A stretch of 36,951 bases of DNA from the NCBI GenBank assembly GCA_001781555.1, contig MFLP01000006.1:1-36951 (forward strand). The letters are read 5' to 3'. The DNA comes from Candidatus Kaiserbacteria bacterium RIFCSPHIGHO2_12_FULL_53_13. GTDB lineage: Bacteria; Patescibacteriota; Minisyncoccia; Phycocordibacterales; UBA2100. The position numbers and the translations under genes are program-made. The notes below the pieces were generated by a model that saw only the letters and a list, made by a program, of their open reading frames with translations, was not told the origin of the DNA and did not search any database. Of the stretch, positions 15,046-23,334 are shown piece by piece (within the stretch, counting starts at the first letter, position 1; each line of letters opens with the position of its first letter).

Positions 15046-16284
15046 ATGAAGCTCAAAATATTTTATTGGGCGTTGTACGATTTCGCGAATTCTATCGTAC
15101 TCATTACGTTCGTTTTTTATTTTTCCCAGTGGCTAGTGGTGGAACATGGCCGGCCATCGTGGTGGTATAACGGCGCCCTCGTTGTTTCTTCGGTGCTCTT
15201 TGTCCTTACCGCTCCTGTGTTTAGTCGAATCATAGATATTACAGGGAAAAAGATAGCCGGTCTGCGGATATGGACTCTGCTCTCCGCCATAGCGATGGGA
15301 ATTGTTTCTCTTATTGCCGTGTATTCGGACTCGCTTGATGTGCTTGCGACAGTCCTTTATACGCTGGGAATGTATGCATATCTGATGTGTTTCCTATATT
15401 TCACTCCGATGCTCAATGACCTATCGACAAGCAGGAATAGAGGCAGGATATCGGGCGTCGGGCAAGGAGCGAATTCTCTTGGACAAGTCGCAGGGCTCCT
15501 GGTCACACTTCCATTTGTAAACGGCACGATAACGCTTTTTGGAGAGCCCGGTCGCGCACAAGCGCTTATGCCATCGGTCATATTGTTTGCCTTCCTTGCT
15601 CTGCCGATCTTATTTTTGTATCGAGAAGATGAGGTGGTTAAACCGTGGATCCAACGGCCGCATGGCTCTCGAAGCTTGATTGTTCTGTTTAAGACGATCC
15701 TTGCTGACAAATCGCTTGCGTTCCTGTTTCTAGCATACTTTTTATTCAGCGATGCGCTCCTGACGTTTGCAAACAACTTCCCTCTGTACTTGCAAGCGGT
15801 ACACGGCGCATCGGATACATTGAAGGCACTTCTGACTGTCGCCATCCTTGGTCTTGCGGCTGTCGGCGCGGTCATATTCGGATATATTTCAGACCGGTTC
15901 GGGCACAAAAAGACTCTTACCGCTGTTCTCGTACTCTTTTCCGGTATTTTTATCGCGATGGCATTTATACCGACCTTTAAGATACTGGTACCGATTTTCC
16001 TCTTCGCAGGCATTTTGTTCGGCCCTGTTTGGGGAATAAGCCGGGCGATGGTCGGGCAATTAGCGCCGCCCGGTCTTCTCGCCTCATCTTTCAGTTACTA
16101 CGTAGTTGCGGAGCGATTCTCGACATTTATCGGACCGGCTATATGGAGCACAGTGCTTCTTCAGGTCGGCGAGAATGCCCAGGGCTACAAATGGGCTCTC
16201 GTATCATTGTCTGTAATTCTATGTTTCAGCTTGCTTGCTTTGCGGAAAGTTGCCGAGCCGCCATCGTCAGTTCCCAGAACTTAA
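15046..16284 (+). CDS. UMF1-type MFS transporter
   Basis: This 412-residue protein has about twelve hydrophobic segments. The N-terminal WALYDFANSIVLITFVFYFSQW motif is characteristic of the UMF1 / Atg22-like branch of the major facilitator superfamily. An MFS-type loop (GYISDRFGHKKTL) occurs in the second half. The substrate is unknown; related yeast proteins export amino acids from the vacuole. The coding end overlaps the convergent glutamate dehydrogenase gene by 18 bases. Confidence 0.87.
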   Translation: MKLKIFYWALYDFANSIVLITFVFYFSQWLVVEHGRPSWWYNGALVVSSVLFVLTAPVFSRIIDITGKKIAGLRIWTLLSAIAMGIVSLIAVYSDSLDVLATVLYTLGMYAYLMCFLYFTPMLNDLSTSRNRGRISGVGQGANSLGQVAGLLVTLPFVNGTITLFGEPGRAQALMPSVILFAFLALPILFLYREDEVVKPWIQRPHGSRSLIVLFKTILADKSLAFLFLAYFLFSDALLTFANNFPLYLQAVHGASDTLKALLTVAILGLAAVGAVIFGYISDRFGHKKTLTAVLVLFSGIFIAMAFIPTFKILVPIFLFAGILFGPVWGISRAMVGQLAPPGLLASSFSYYVVAERFSTFIGPAIWSTVLLQVGENAQGYKWALVSLSVILCFSLLALRKVAEPPSSVPRT

Positions 16285-17535
16285 TCTCCGCAATGCGGTG
16301 ATGTACGCCGCTTCCCGCAAAGAGACGCCGAATTCTTTCGATGCTTTGTATACTTCGTCGAAGGCACGGTCCATTTTCTCTCGCAGCTTATCGAAAACAT
16401 CTTTCTTGTCCCAATTCTCTTTATGCATATTCTGATACCACTCGAAATAGCTGACCGCCACTCCACCGGAGTTTGCGAGTATATCGGGAATGACCATTAC
16501 TCCGCGTTTGTTTAAAACCTCGTCCGCGTCGAGCGTTGTCGGCCCGTTCGCCATTTCAAGAATTATGCTCGCTTTTATCTTGTCGACATTATCTTTCGTT
16601 ATCGCATTTTCGAGTGCAGCAGGGACGACGATGTCCACGGGGAGTTCCAAGATTTCTTGAGGCGTAATATCTCGTGCGCCGAGCTTTTCTTTGTTGTTGA
16701 GATCGCACACCGAACCGACGCAGTAACAAGTCTCAACACTCCCTTTTTCCTCTTTGCATGTGAGCACATCCTGAATGTTGTTTATTCCAGCTGGAACATA
16801 AATCCCGCCCTTTGAGTCTGAGAGTGCGACTACCGAAAGACCCTCGTCATGCAAATACTGCGCTAAGTAGCTCCCGACATTTCCAATGCCCTGTATCGCA
16901 ACCGTGAGGCCTTTCGGATTTCTTCCCGTAGCACGCAAAAGCGCGAGCAATGCGAAACATCCGCCCAAGCCCGTCGCCTCCGTGCGCCCCTCCGACCCGC
17001 CGCGCTCGAGAGGTTTTCCAGTAACGACGGCCAGCGTCTCTTCGCCTTTTTGTTTCGAATACTCCTCCAATATCCACTGCATTATCTTCGCATTTGTATT
17101 CACGTCTGGCGCAGGCACATCAATATTCGGTCCGATAAATGGAAATAATTTTCGCGCGAACTCGCGCGTGAGCCGCTCCAGTTCCGCTTCCGATAATTTC
17201 TTGGGGTCGACGCTGACCCCGCCCTTACCTCCGCCAAACGGGACATCAATCACGGCATTTTTCATCGTCATCCAGAATGAAAGCGCCTTCACTTCGTCCA
17301 TGTCCACATGCGGATGGTAGCGCAGACCGCCTTTGTAGGGTCCGCGGTCATTGTTGTGCTGGACTCTGAAGCCTTGGTACATCCCGACCGAGCCGTCATC
17401 CATCTTTATGGGCACGGAAACCTCTATCACCCTGTCCGGGTTCTTTAGACGGGCGAGGAGAAGCGGCTCAACGGAGAATTTTGAAGCAGCATTCTCTAAC
17501 TGCTTCATCGCTCGTGTCCATGGATTGTCGTTCAT
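16267..17535 (-). CDS. Glu/Leu/Phe/Val-type (glutamate) dehydrogenase
   Basis: This 422-residue enzyme most likely converts glutamate to 2-oxoglutarate and ammonium, or the reverse, with NAD(P). The N-terminal domain has the substrate motif MKNAVIDVPFGGGKGG with the likely catalytic Lys104, and PAPDVNT with Asp144. The C-terminal Rossmann domain has IQGIGNVGSYLA. The length is that of hexameric bacterial and archaeal GDH. The loop GGSEGRTEATG differs slightly from the common GGSxGRxxATG. The gene is divergent from the J/S41-like gene with only 39 bases between starts, and overlaps the MFS gene tail to tail. Confidence 0.92.
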   Translation of the reverse strand: MNDNPWTRAMKQLENAASKFSVEPLLLARLKNPDRVIEVSVPIKMDDGSVGMYQGFRVQHNNDRGPYKGGLRYHPHVDMDEVKALSFWMTMKNAVIDVPFGGGKGGVSVDPKKLSEAELERLTREFARKLFPFIGPNIDVPAPDVNTNAKIMQWILEEYSKQKGEETLAVVTGKPLERGGSEGRTEATGLGGCFALLALLRATGRNPKGLTVAIQGIGNVGSYLAQYLHDEGLSVVALSDSKGGIYVPAGINNIQDVLTCKEEKGSVETCYCVGSVCDLNNKEKLGARDITPQEILELPVDIVVPAALENAITKDNVDKIKASIILEMANGPTTLDADEVLNKRGVMVIPDILANSGGVAVSYFEWYQNMHKENWDKKDVFDKLREKMDRAFDEVYKASKEFGVSLREAAYITALRRLSSGN

Positions 17536-17557
17536 ATCATGAAGAATCGTGAAGTAA

Positions 17558-17566
17558 TGATAAGAT
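17558..17566 (+). promoter_or_regulatory. Extended -10 (TGA-TAAGAT) for the J/S41-like gene
   Basis: It ends 8 nt before the ATG at 17575 and decides this start over the ATGs at 17539 and 17557, which lie upstream of or inside the promoter. Confidence 0.6.
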
Positions 17567-17570
17567 TATA
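17565..17570 (-). promoter_or_regulatory. -10 (TATAAT) for glutamate dehydrogenase
   Basis: A consensus TATAAT on the minus strand lies 29 nt before the GDH ATG. It shares two base pairs with the plus-strand -10 of the divergent gene, so the two promoters cannot be melted independently. Confidence 0.5.
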
Positions 17571-17574
17571 CCCC

Positions 17575-18876
17575 ATGCACAAAAAGGCCTTCATAATCGC
17601 GATACTCCTTATCGCGCTCGGCGGTGGCGGATACTGGTGGTACGCGAATCAGACGGGTGCGGGTGAGCGTTACAAAACTCCGGAGGAAGCGGATGCATAC
17701 GTGCGCTTCGACATGGAGGCGTACGATATCATTCTCGCGAATTTCTGGAAGAAATCGTCTGACGCCGAGCTCGCCGATCTTTTCCGACTCTCGCTCGCAA
17801 AGGCGGCAAACATCAACCCCGACGCACTTGCGCTCCCGACTGCGGATCGCGAGGGCACCGTGAAAATACTCGCCGCCGCATTTGCAAAGACAGAGGGGGA
17901 ACAGAAAAAACAACTGGCACTCGATACCCTCATCGTCGCGCTCTACAATCTCCCTCCTGTTGGTCGTAGCGGCCTCCTTTCGTCTGGACAAGTTACCGAT
18001 CTCCGGAACGAAGAAAAGAATATAGATCCCGCAAGTAATCTCTATCAGGACTTAGGCGTGCAAAAAAGCGCAAGTGCGGACGAGGTGAACGATGCATTCG
18101 AGGAAAAGAAAGCGACACTTTCTGCGTCCACGTCGCCTCAGGCGAAAGCAGCACTCGAACAGGCGACATACGCGCATCAGGTGCTTGCCGATGCGGACTC
18201 CAAGGCGCGCTACGACGAAGCGAAAGTCGAGCCGACTGTGTTCGATCGTGTGCTCAGAGGCGGGACGCTCTACCTGTATGTCGAGAAGATATCTCCCACT
18301 ACACTCGCTGAATTCGCCGCGAGTGTTCTCAATGCCTCGACCACGCCCGCGCTCGACAGCATGATAATCGACCTGCGAGGAAATATCGGCGGCACGCTTG
18401 ATGTTGCGCAATACTTTCTCGGGCTGTTCCTAGGTGCAAATCAGTATTCTTTCGACCTTTTCCACCAGGACGACTATCAGGCGCAGAGGACAGCGATAAA
18501 CGCATTGCCTGAGTTGAAACGCTATCGTGAGGTCGCGGTTATAACGGACGGGATGACCCAATCGAGCGCGGAAGTCATCACCGCCGCGCTCAAGCGTTTC
18601 CGCTTGGCACGCGTCGTCGGCACTCCGACGCGCGGCTGGGGGACGGTGGAAAACACGTTTCCTCTTAAGACATCGATCGGGACGGAGACATACTCGCTTC
18701 TCCTCGTGCACAGTATTACTCTGCGCGACGACAATCAGCCGATAGAAGGGCGGGGAGTGGATCCGGACGTGAACACGAGCGATCCAAAGTGGAAAAAAGA
18801 ACTAAGTACTTACTTCCGCTCGCGTTCTCTCGTTGATGCACTCTCGCAAGAAGCGACCCAGCCGCCACTCCGTTAA
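17575..18876 (+). CDS. Anchored protein with J-like domain (no HPD) and S41-like domain (catalytic Lys lost)
   Basis: This 433-residue protein has an N-terminal hydrophobic anchor (about 4-21). Residues about 155-215 match a J domain: NLYQDLGVQKSASADEVNDAF for helices I-II and YAHQVLADADSKARYDEA for helix III. The HPD tripeptide that activates Hsp70 is replaced by serine/threonine-rich sequence. Residues about 260-395 match the C-terminal processing peptidase (S41) core: MIIDLRGNIGG, VITDGMTQSSAE with Ser330 at the nucleophile position, and IEGRGVDPD. In Prc/CtpA the catalytic lysine is in GKG; here the aligned residue is Trp355 (TRGWGT). The protein is therefore likely a binding or scaffold protein outside the membrane. 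No PDZ domain is seen. Confidence 0.75.
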   Translation: MHKKAFIIAILLIALGGGGYWWYANQTGAGERYKTPEEADAYVRFDMEAYDIILANFWKKSSDAELADLFRLSLAKAANINPDALALPTADREGTVKILAAAFAKTEGEQKKQLALDTLIVALYNLPPVGRSGLLSSGQVTDLRNEEKNIDPASNLYQDLGVQKSASADEVNDAFEEKKATLSASTSPQAKAALEQATYAHQVLADADSKARYDEAKVEPTVFDRVLRGGTLYLYVEKISPTTLAEFAASVLNASTTPALDSMIIDLRGNIGGTLDVAQYFLGLFLGANQYSFDLFHQDDYQAQRTAINALPELKRYREVAVITDGMTQSSAEVITAALKRFRLARVVGTPTRGWGTVENTFPLKTSIGTETYSLLLVHSITLRDDNQPIEGRGVDPDVNTSDPKWKKELSTYFRSRSLVDALSQEATQPPLR

Positions 18877-18897
18877 TGGGGCTCAAAAGCGGCACTG

Positions 18898-18906
18898 TGT
18901 TAGCAT
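18898..18906 (+). promoter_or_regulatory. Extended -10 (TGT-TAGCAT) for obg
   Basis: It ends exactly 6 nt before the ATG at 18913, which is leaderless spacing. Confidence 0.55.
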
Positions 18907-18912
18907 ATTCCA

Positions 18913-19875
18913 ATGCTCATCGACGATGTCACTGTTAAACTCGCTGGCGGTCATGGCGGCCGCGGTGCCGTGGCGTTCAACAAAGTGCGGCTTTCCCAAG
19001 GTCCTGTCGGAGGCGACGGAGGCGACGGAGGCAGCATATATTTCGAGGGTGTTTCCGATCTGACTATTCTCATACGGTTCGCGCACAGAAAAGAGATATC
19101 CGCACAGGACGGGAAGAACGGGCGCGGGCAATTCATCGACGGCCCGCGCGGCGGTGAGCTTACCTTGATGGTTCCCGTAGGGAGCACGATAACTAATCTC
19201 GATACGGGAAAAGTGGAAGAAATAACGAAAGTGGGCGAGCGCGTCTTGGCGGTCAAAGGCGGACACGGAGGAAAGGGAAATTTCAAGTTCAGGTCGCCGA
19301 CAAATACAACGCCGATGGAGTTCCAGGAAGGGCTTCCCGGCGAAGCGGCCACGTTCAGGATCGAACTGAAGCTTATCGCCGATGTCGGGCTAATAGGACT
19401 TCCGAACGCGGGGAAGTCATCACTGCTCAATGAGCTCACCGCCGCTAAAGCCAGGGTCGCGAATTACGCGTTCACGACTCTCGAACCTAATCTCGGCGCA
19501 TATTACGAACTCGTCCTCGCGGATATACCTGGGCTCATCGAGGGCGCGTCTTCGGGCAAAGGTCTCGGCATCAAATTTCTCAAACATATTGAACGGACAA
19601 GCGTCTTATTCCACCTCATCTCTGCCGAGTCGGAAGACCCGGCGCGGGATTACGAAATTATCCGCTCCGAATTGAAGGCCCACAGCCCCCAGCTCTCGAA
19701 GAAGATCGAATACATATTCCTGACGAAGACCGATATGCTCGCCCCGCAAGAATTGAAGGAGAAATTAGCGGTGCTTGAGAAAATAGGATTGCACGCTATC
19801 CCCATATCTATCCTCGATACGGCTAGCATTGAGCAAGTTAGAAAGATACTCAACAAGATCAAATCCGAGAAGTAG
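18913..19875 (+). CDS. obg: Obg family GTPase, short form
   Basis: This is an essential-type GTPase linked to late assembly of the large ribosomal subunit. Residues 1-157 are the glycine-rich Obg fold (GGHGGRGAV, GGDGGDGG, KGGHGGKGNF). The G domain has G1 GLPNAGKSS (162-170), switch I FTTLEPN, G3 DIPG (204-207) and G4 TKTD (271-274, with Thr in place of the usual Asn). The protein ends at residue 320, right after the G domain, so the C-terminal OCT domain found in Bacillus Obg is absent; this is common in short forms. Confidence 0.95.
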   Translation: MLIDDVTVKLAGGHGGRGAVAFNKVRLSQGPVGGDGGDGGSIYFEGVSDLTILIRFAHRKEISAQDGKNGRGQFIDGPRGGELTLMVPVGSTITNLDTGKVEEITKVGERVLAVKGGHGGKGNFKFRSPTNTTPMEFQEGLPGEAATFRIELKLIADVGLIGLPNAGKSSLLNELTAAKARVANYAFTTLEPNLGAYYELVLADIPGLIEGASSGKGLGIKFLKHIERTSVLFHLISAESEDPARDYEIIRSELKAHSPQLSKKIEYIFLTKTDMLAPQELKEKLAVLEKIGLHAIPISILDTASIEQVRKILNKIKSEK

Positions 19876-19927
19876 AAGGATATACGCCATCCTCTTATCG
19901 GCTTATTCTCTGATTGCCGCAACGGTG

Positions 19928-19956
19928 TTGACTTTGCCGATGAAATGTATTATTAT
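19928..19956 (+). promoter_or_regulatory. Promoter TTGACT, 17-bp spacer, TATTAT for the zinc-ribbon peptide
   Basis: TTGACT at 19928-19933 and TATTAT at 19951-19956 have the ideal spacing. The ATG at 19967 follows 10 nt after the -10, which selects this start. Confidence 0.65.
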
Positions 19957-19966
19957 TGTTATTCTT

Positions 19967-20137
19967 ATGAATGTTCCATCTAAATCATTCCAGTGGCGAG
20001 GCAAGTGGGTAGAAAAACCGCAGCGCGCGAAAGCGCCTGTGTGCGCCTGCGGCAATAAGTACATAAAAACCCGGGAAAATCAGAAGCGATGCATCAGGTG
20101 CATATACGATCCCCAAAAATCAGGAATTAAGCAGTAA
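19967..20137 (+). CDS. Small zinc-ribbon-like protein
   Basis: This 56-residue basic protein has CACGNKYIKTRENQKRCIRC, i.e. CxC and CxxC pairs thirteen residues apart, the spacing of a small zinc ribbon or knuckle. Many Lys/Arg and aromatic residues (FQWRGKWVEK) suggest nucleic-acid or ribosome contact, which is inference. The open frame extends upstream (to 19829), overlapping obg, but the promoter just before 19967 supports this short form. The 24-base spacer to the next start contains the DoxX promoter. Confidence 0.6.
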   Translation: MNVPSKSFQWRGKWVEKPQRAKAPVCACGNKYIKTRENQKRCIRCIYDPQKSGIKQ

Positions 20138-20142
20138 TTCTT

Positions 20143-20151
20143 TGTTATAAT
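20143..20151 (+). promoter_or_regulatory. Extended -10 (TGT-TATAAT) for the second DoxX gene
   Basis: The consensus hexamer is preceded by TGT. It lies 1 nt before the ATG at 20153 and 10 nt before the ATG at 20162, so the second ATG is the likely start. Confidence 0.65.
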
Positions 20152-20161
20152 TATGCCATCC

Positions 20162-20551
20162 ATGAACTCTCCGTTCTCGGCATATGCTCCGGTCGTCCTT
20201 CGGTTCGCACTCTCCGCCCTGTTCCTATGGTTCGGCTTGTCACAGATAACGAACCCCGCTGCATGGATCGCGTGGGTACCCGAATGGACGATCTCAATCC
20301 TAGGATTAAACTCGGCCACCATCGTTCTTCTGAACGGCGGTTTTGAAACGATTTTCGGCATTCTTCTCGCCGTTGGTATTTGGACTCGCTGGGTTGCTTT
20401 GCTTCTAGCGCTCCATCTTTTCTTTATTGCCTACGAAGTGGGCTACAACGACACCGGTATTCGCGATCTCGCTCTCGCCATCTCAACGCTCGCCGTCTCG
20501 CTTTTCGGCCCTGATAAATTCACTCTTGATGATAAAAGAAAGAATATTTAA
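20162..20551 (+). CDS. DoxX-like membrane protein
   Basis: This 129-residue protein has four hydrophobic segments. The opening APVVLRFALSALFLWFGLSQI and the NGGFETIFGILLAVGIWTRWVALLLAL segment resemble DoxX/DoxD proteins, as in the gene at 3245, though the sequence is clearly different. A role in redox or small-molecule handling at the membrane is possible but unproven. The start is set by the promoter position. Confidence 0.7.
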   Translation: MNSPFSAYAPVVLRFALSALFLWFGLSQITNPAAWIAWVPEWTISILGLNSATIVLLNGGFETIFGILLAVGIWTRWVALLLALHLFFIAYEVGYNDTGIRDLALAISTLAVSLFGPDKFTLDDKRKNI

Positions 20552-20610
20552 CCTAAGAACTGTAGTATAATCAACGAATCATGTTCGCCGCCCACATTAC
20601 TAATATTCTT

Positions 20611-20619
20611 TGCTAGAAT
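20611..20619 (+). promoter_or_regulatory. Extended -10 (TGC-TAGAAT) for purF
   Basis: It ends 8 nt before the ATG at 20628. Confidence 0.55.
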
Positions 20620-20627
20620 TAAACATT

Positions 20628-22055
20628 ATGTCGGACTTAGGCGAGAAGTGCGGCGTATTCGGAGTTTTCGGGCGCGGATTGGATGTGTCGCGGATAACAT
20701 TCTTCGGCTTGTTCGCGCTCCAGCATCGCGGGCAGGAAAGTTCCGGCATAGCTACTTCTGATGGAGGAGAGCGCATCGCGTGCCACAAGGGCATGGGGCT
20801 GGTCTCACAAGTATTTTCTGAAGAAGTGATGCAGAAATTGACCGGACATATTGCCATAGGACATAATAGATATTCGACGGCTGGCGGTTCTCACGTAGAC
20901 CATGCACAGCCGACGATCGTGGGCAATTGGAGCATAGCTCTCGCACATAACGGCAATCTTCCTAGCACGGTCGCTCTTGAAGAATTTCTGCACGGCAAGC
21001 AGATAGAAACTGAAAAACTTTCCGACTCGCGGATGATAGCAGAAGCAATTGGCGTCCTCGTCAAAGAGGGCGCTTCGCTTGAGGAAGCAATTAAGAAAGC
21101 GTATCCGCTCATGACAGGTGCGTTTTCTATCCTCATCATGTCGAAAGATAAGCTTATTGCAGTACGCGATGAATGCGGCATTCGCCCGCTCTCTATCGCG
21201 ACATTGAACGGAGGTTTTGTATTTTCCTCTGAAACATGCGCATTTCAAACAGTGGGCGCAGATTTTATCCGTGATGTAAATCCAGGCGAAATGGTTGTGA
21301 TCGATGAAAATGGTTTGCATAGTGAACAGCTCGTAGCTCCGAATCCTAAGATGGACATCTTTGAGTTCGTCTATTTTGCGCGTCCGGACAGTCATTTGCT
21401 CGGAAAATCTGTCTACAGCGTGCGGAGAAATTTCGGGGTACAGCTAGCCAAAGAATATCCTCTGCGAGCCGACGTCATAATTCCAGTTCCTGAAACCGCG
21501 ATTCCCGTTGCGATTGGATACGCGAATGAATCGGGAATACCGCTCGAGATGGGCTTAACAAAGAATCGGTACATTCACCGCACATTTATTGAACCAGAAC
21601 AACACATCAGGGATCAGGGCGTTAAAGCTAAACTAACGCCGATTGCCGAAGTTATTAAGGGCAAGCGCGTCGCCGTTATCGACGATTCCATCGTCCGCGG
21701 CACGACCTCTCGAAAGATAGTTGAGATGTTATTCGGGGCAGGTGCGTCCGAAGTTCATTTTCTCGTATCATCGCCGCCCATCATGTTCCCGGATTTCTAT
21801 GGCATTGATACGCCGAAACAGAAAAATCTCTTGGCATCTGAGAAGTCTATTCCTGAAATGAAAGAATATCTCGGCGCGACATCGCTGCAGTTCCTCTCAT
21901 ATCAAGGAATGATTAAAGCCACCGGCATTCCGGAAGACCAGTTTTCCACCTCGTGCTTCACCGGCGAGTATCCGATAGATATAAAGGAACGCATGAAGGA
22001 AATCGTGGCGAAGAAAGTTTGTTATACGCCATTTTCGAATGAGCACCATGCGTAA
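20628..22055 (+). CDS. purF: Amidophosphoribosyltransferase
   Basis: The enzyme makes 5-phosphoribosylamine from PRPP and glutamine, the first step of purine synthesis. It has 475 residues. The nucleophile is Cys8 after a seven-residue propeptide (MSDLGEK-CGVFG), followed by the class II glutamine amidotransferase domain with the usual QHRGQESSGIA and GHNRYSTAGG motifs. The phosphoribosyltransferase domain has the PRPP loop VIDDSIVRGTTS. The CFTGEYP motif near the end is kept, but the CxxC pair of the Fe-S form (as in Bacillus) is STSC here, so a cluster is unlikely. No other purine gene lies in the window. Confidence 0.95.
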   Translation: MSDLGEKCGVFGVFGRGLDVSRITFFGLFALQHRGQESSGIATSDGGERIACHKGMGLVSQVFSEEVMQKLTGHIAIGHNRYSTAGGSHVDHAQPTIVGNWSIALAHNGNLPSTVALEEFLHGKQIETEKLSDSRMIAEAIGVLVKEGASLEEAIKKAYPLMTGAFSILIMSKDKLIAVRDECGIRPLSIATLNGGFVFSSETCAFQTVGADFIRDVNPGEMVVIDENGLHSEQLVAPNPKMDIFEFVYFARPDSHLLGKSVYSVRRNFGVQLAKEYPLRADVIIPVPETAIPVAIGYANESGIPLEMGLTKNRYIHRTFIEPEQHIRDQGVKAKLTPIAEVIKGKRVAVIDDSIVRGTTSRKIVEMLFGAGASEVHFLVSSPPIMFPDFYGIDTPKQKNLLASEKSIPEMKEYLGATSLQFLSYQGMIKATGIPEDQFSTSCFTGEYPIDIKERMKEIVAKKVCYTPFSNEHHA

Positions 22056-22123
22056 CTATAAGTGTTGTGCTAAAAAGAGAGGATTCCGTCGTTTTAACAG
22101 TGAGTCTTTATAGGTCAACAGTG

Positions 22124-22132
22124 TGTTATTAT
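22124..22132 (+). promoter_or_regulatory. Extended -10 (TGT-TATTAT) for the ATPase-TOPRIM cassette
   Basis: It ends exactly 6 nt before the ATG at 22139. The upstream in-frame frame (from 22067) is excluded by this promoter. Confidence 0.6.
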
Positions 22133-22138
22133 CTTTCC

Positions 22139-23332
22139 ATGATAAGAAAAATAAGGATCGAAAATTTCAGGAGCATAGCAGATAGCGGAGACGTTTACCT
22201 GCCTAAGTTCGGGGCAATAATAGGTAAAAATGCATCTGGAAAGTCAAATTTCCTTTCCGCAATCGCGTTTCTTAAAGAATTAGTAACGGGAGTTGATATT
22301 GGTACAGCTATTAACGGTATAACACCCATGACATCAGAATTCTTTTATGTCACGGGCAGTCCTAATCGTCCCGCCGCATCTACCCTTATTTCGACCTTTA
22401 AATTTACTATTGAAACTGACTCTGGTCGACATTTTGAATTCACTTATCAAGTCGGTCTTAATTCTACGAAACAACCACCATTCTTTATCAATTCTGAGAC
22501 ACTTATTGAAATTGTAAATGGTTCTGAAAAATCAATTTACACTCGTGAGGGTGAAAATGTATTCGGCGAGGGTACAAGCTCTCCGACAAAAATTCTGCTA
22601 AATCGGTTAGCTTTAGCGTCTCATCCTGACGAGAGTTCTCAACAGGTCGCGAATGCTATACGTTCATATACGATTATCAATGAACAGCCAAAATTAAGAG
22701 GTGACGCAATTTTGGTCAGTGAGAATCGAATAGACACAAATACAGTTGAGGGACTTGCCGTATCTTTGCAGAAAAAAGACCGAGAGTTATTTAATGCGGC
22801 AATGGCTTGCATAAAGAAAATCATACCTTTATTTGAAGGAGCGCAGATACAAGCCATTGAATCTTCAACGGCCAGTGATTCTGTTGATATTAATTCAGAA
22901 GAAAAGAAAAATCCGAAACTATTTTTTGTACTATGGTCTTATAAGGGTTTTGTACCACATTCTTCTGCTAGCTTATCTAATGGAGATCGACGCACAATCT
23001 TTCTGATGTTGAGTTTGTTCAATTCAAGAAGTAAGTCTTTTTTTATTGCAGAGGAAATAGAGAACGGTATGCATTATCAACGACTGGCAAAAATCGTCGA
23101 TCAGCTAAGAACATATGGTAATGTTAAAGAAATTCAAGTACTCTTCACTACTCATAGCAATGAAATTCTTGCGGCATTGATGCTTGACGAGGTTCTCTAT
23201 TGCAGAAAAGAACCTGAAAAAGGATCTTTATTGACTGCAATTAAAGAAACTGCGCAGTACGAGATAATAAAAGAAGAATTACGCGGGGGTAGTACAGCAG
23301 CTGATGTTGTTAATTCGGGGATGTTTGAGTGA
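22139..23332 (+). CDS. AAA/ABC-type ATPase (OLD/RecF-like) of a two-gene cassette
   Basis: This 397-residue ATPase has an SMC/RecF/OLD-type nucleotide-binding head. It shows IRKIRIENFRSI at the start, Walker A GKNASGKSN (29-37), an ABC-like signature SASLSNGDRRT (about 275-285), Walker B FFIAEEIENG (about 301-310) and the switch TTHSNE (about 337). No TOPRIM domain is fused; the next gene supplies one. The coding sequence is AT-rich compared with its neighbours: one 60-base line at 22441 has 22 G+C, against 38 at 24721. This suggests recent acquisition. Such ATPases work in anti-phage systems of the PARIS, OLD and Gabija kinds. Confidence 0.82.
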   Translation: MIRKIRIENFRSIADSGDVYLPKFGAIIGKNASGKSNFLSAIAFLKELVTGVDIGTAINGITPMTSEFFYVTGSPNRPAASTLISTFKFTIETDSGRHFEFTYQVGLNSTKQPPFFINSETLIEIVNGSEKSIYTREGENVFGEGTSSPTKILLNRLALASHPDESSQQVANAIRSYTIINEQPKLRGDAILVSENRIDTNTVEGLAVSLQKKDRELFNAAMACIKKIIPLFEGAQIQAIESSTASDSVDINSEEKKNPKLFFVLWSYKGFVPHSSASLSNGDRRTIFLMLSLFNSRSKSFFIAEEIENGMHYQRLAKIVDQLRTYGNVKEIQVLFTTHSNEILAALMLDEVLYCRKEPEKGSLLTAIKETAQYEIIKEELRGGSTAADVVNSGMFE

Positions 23333-23334
23333 TC

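Noticed and set aside
20628-22055. Iron-sulphur cluster in PurF
   Set aside because: The CxxC pair near the CFTG motif is STSC, so the ligand set is incomplete.
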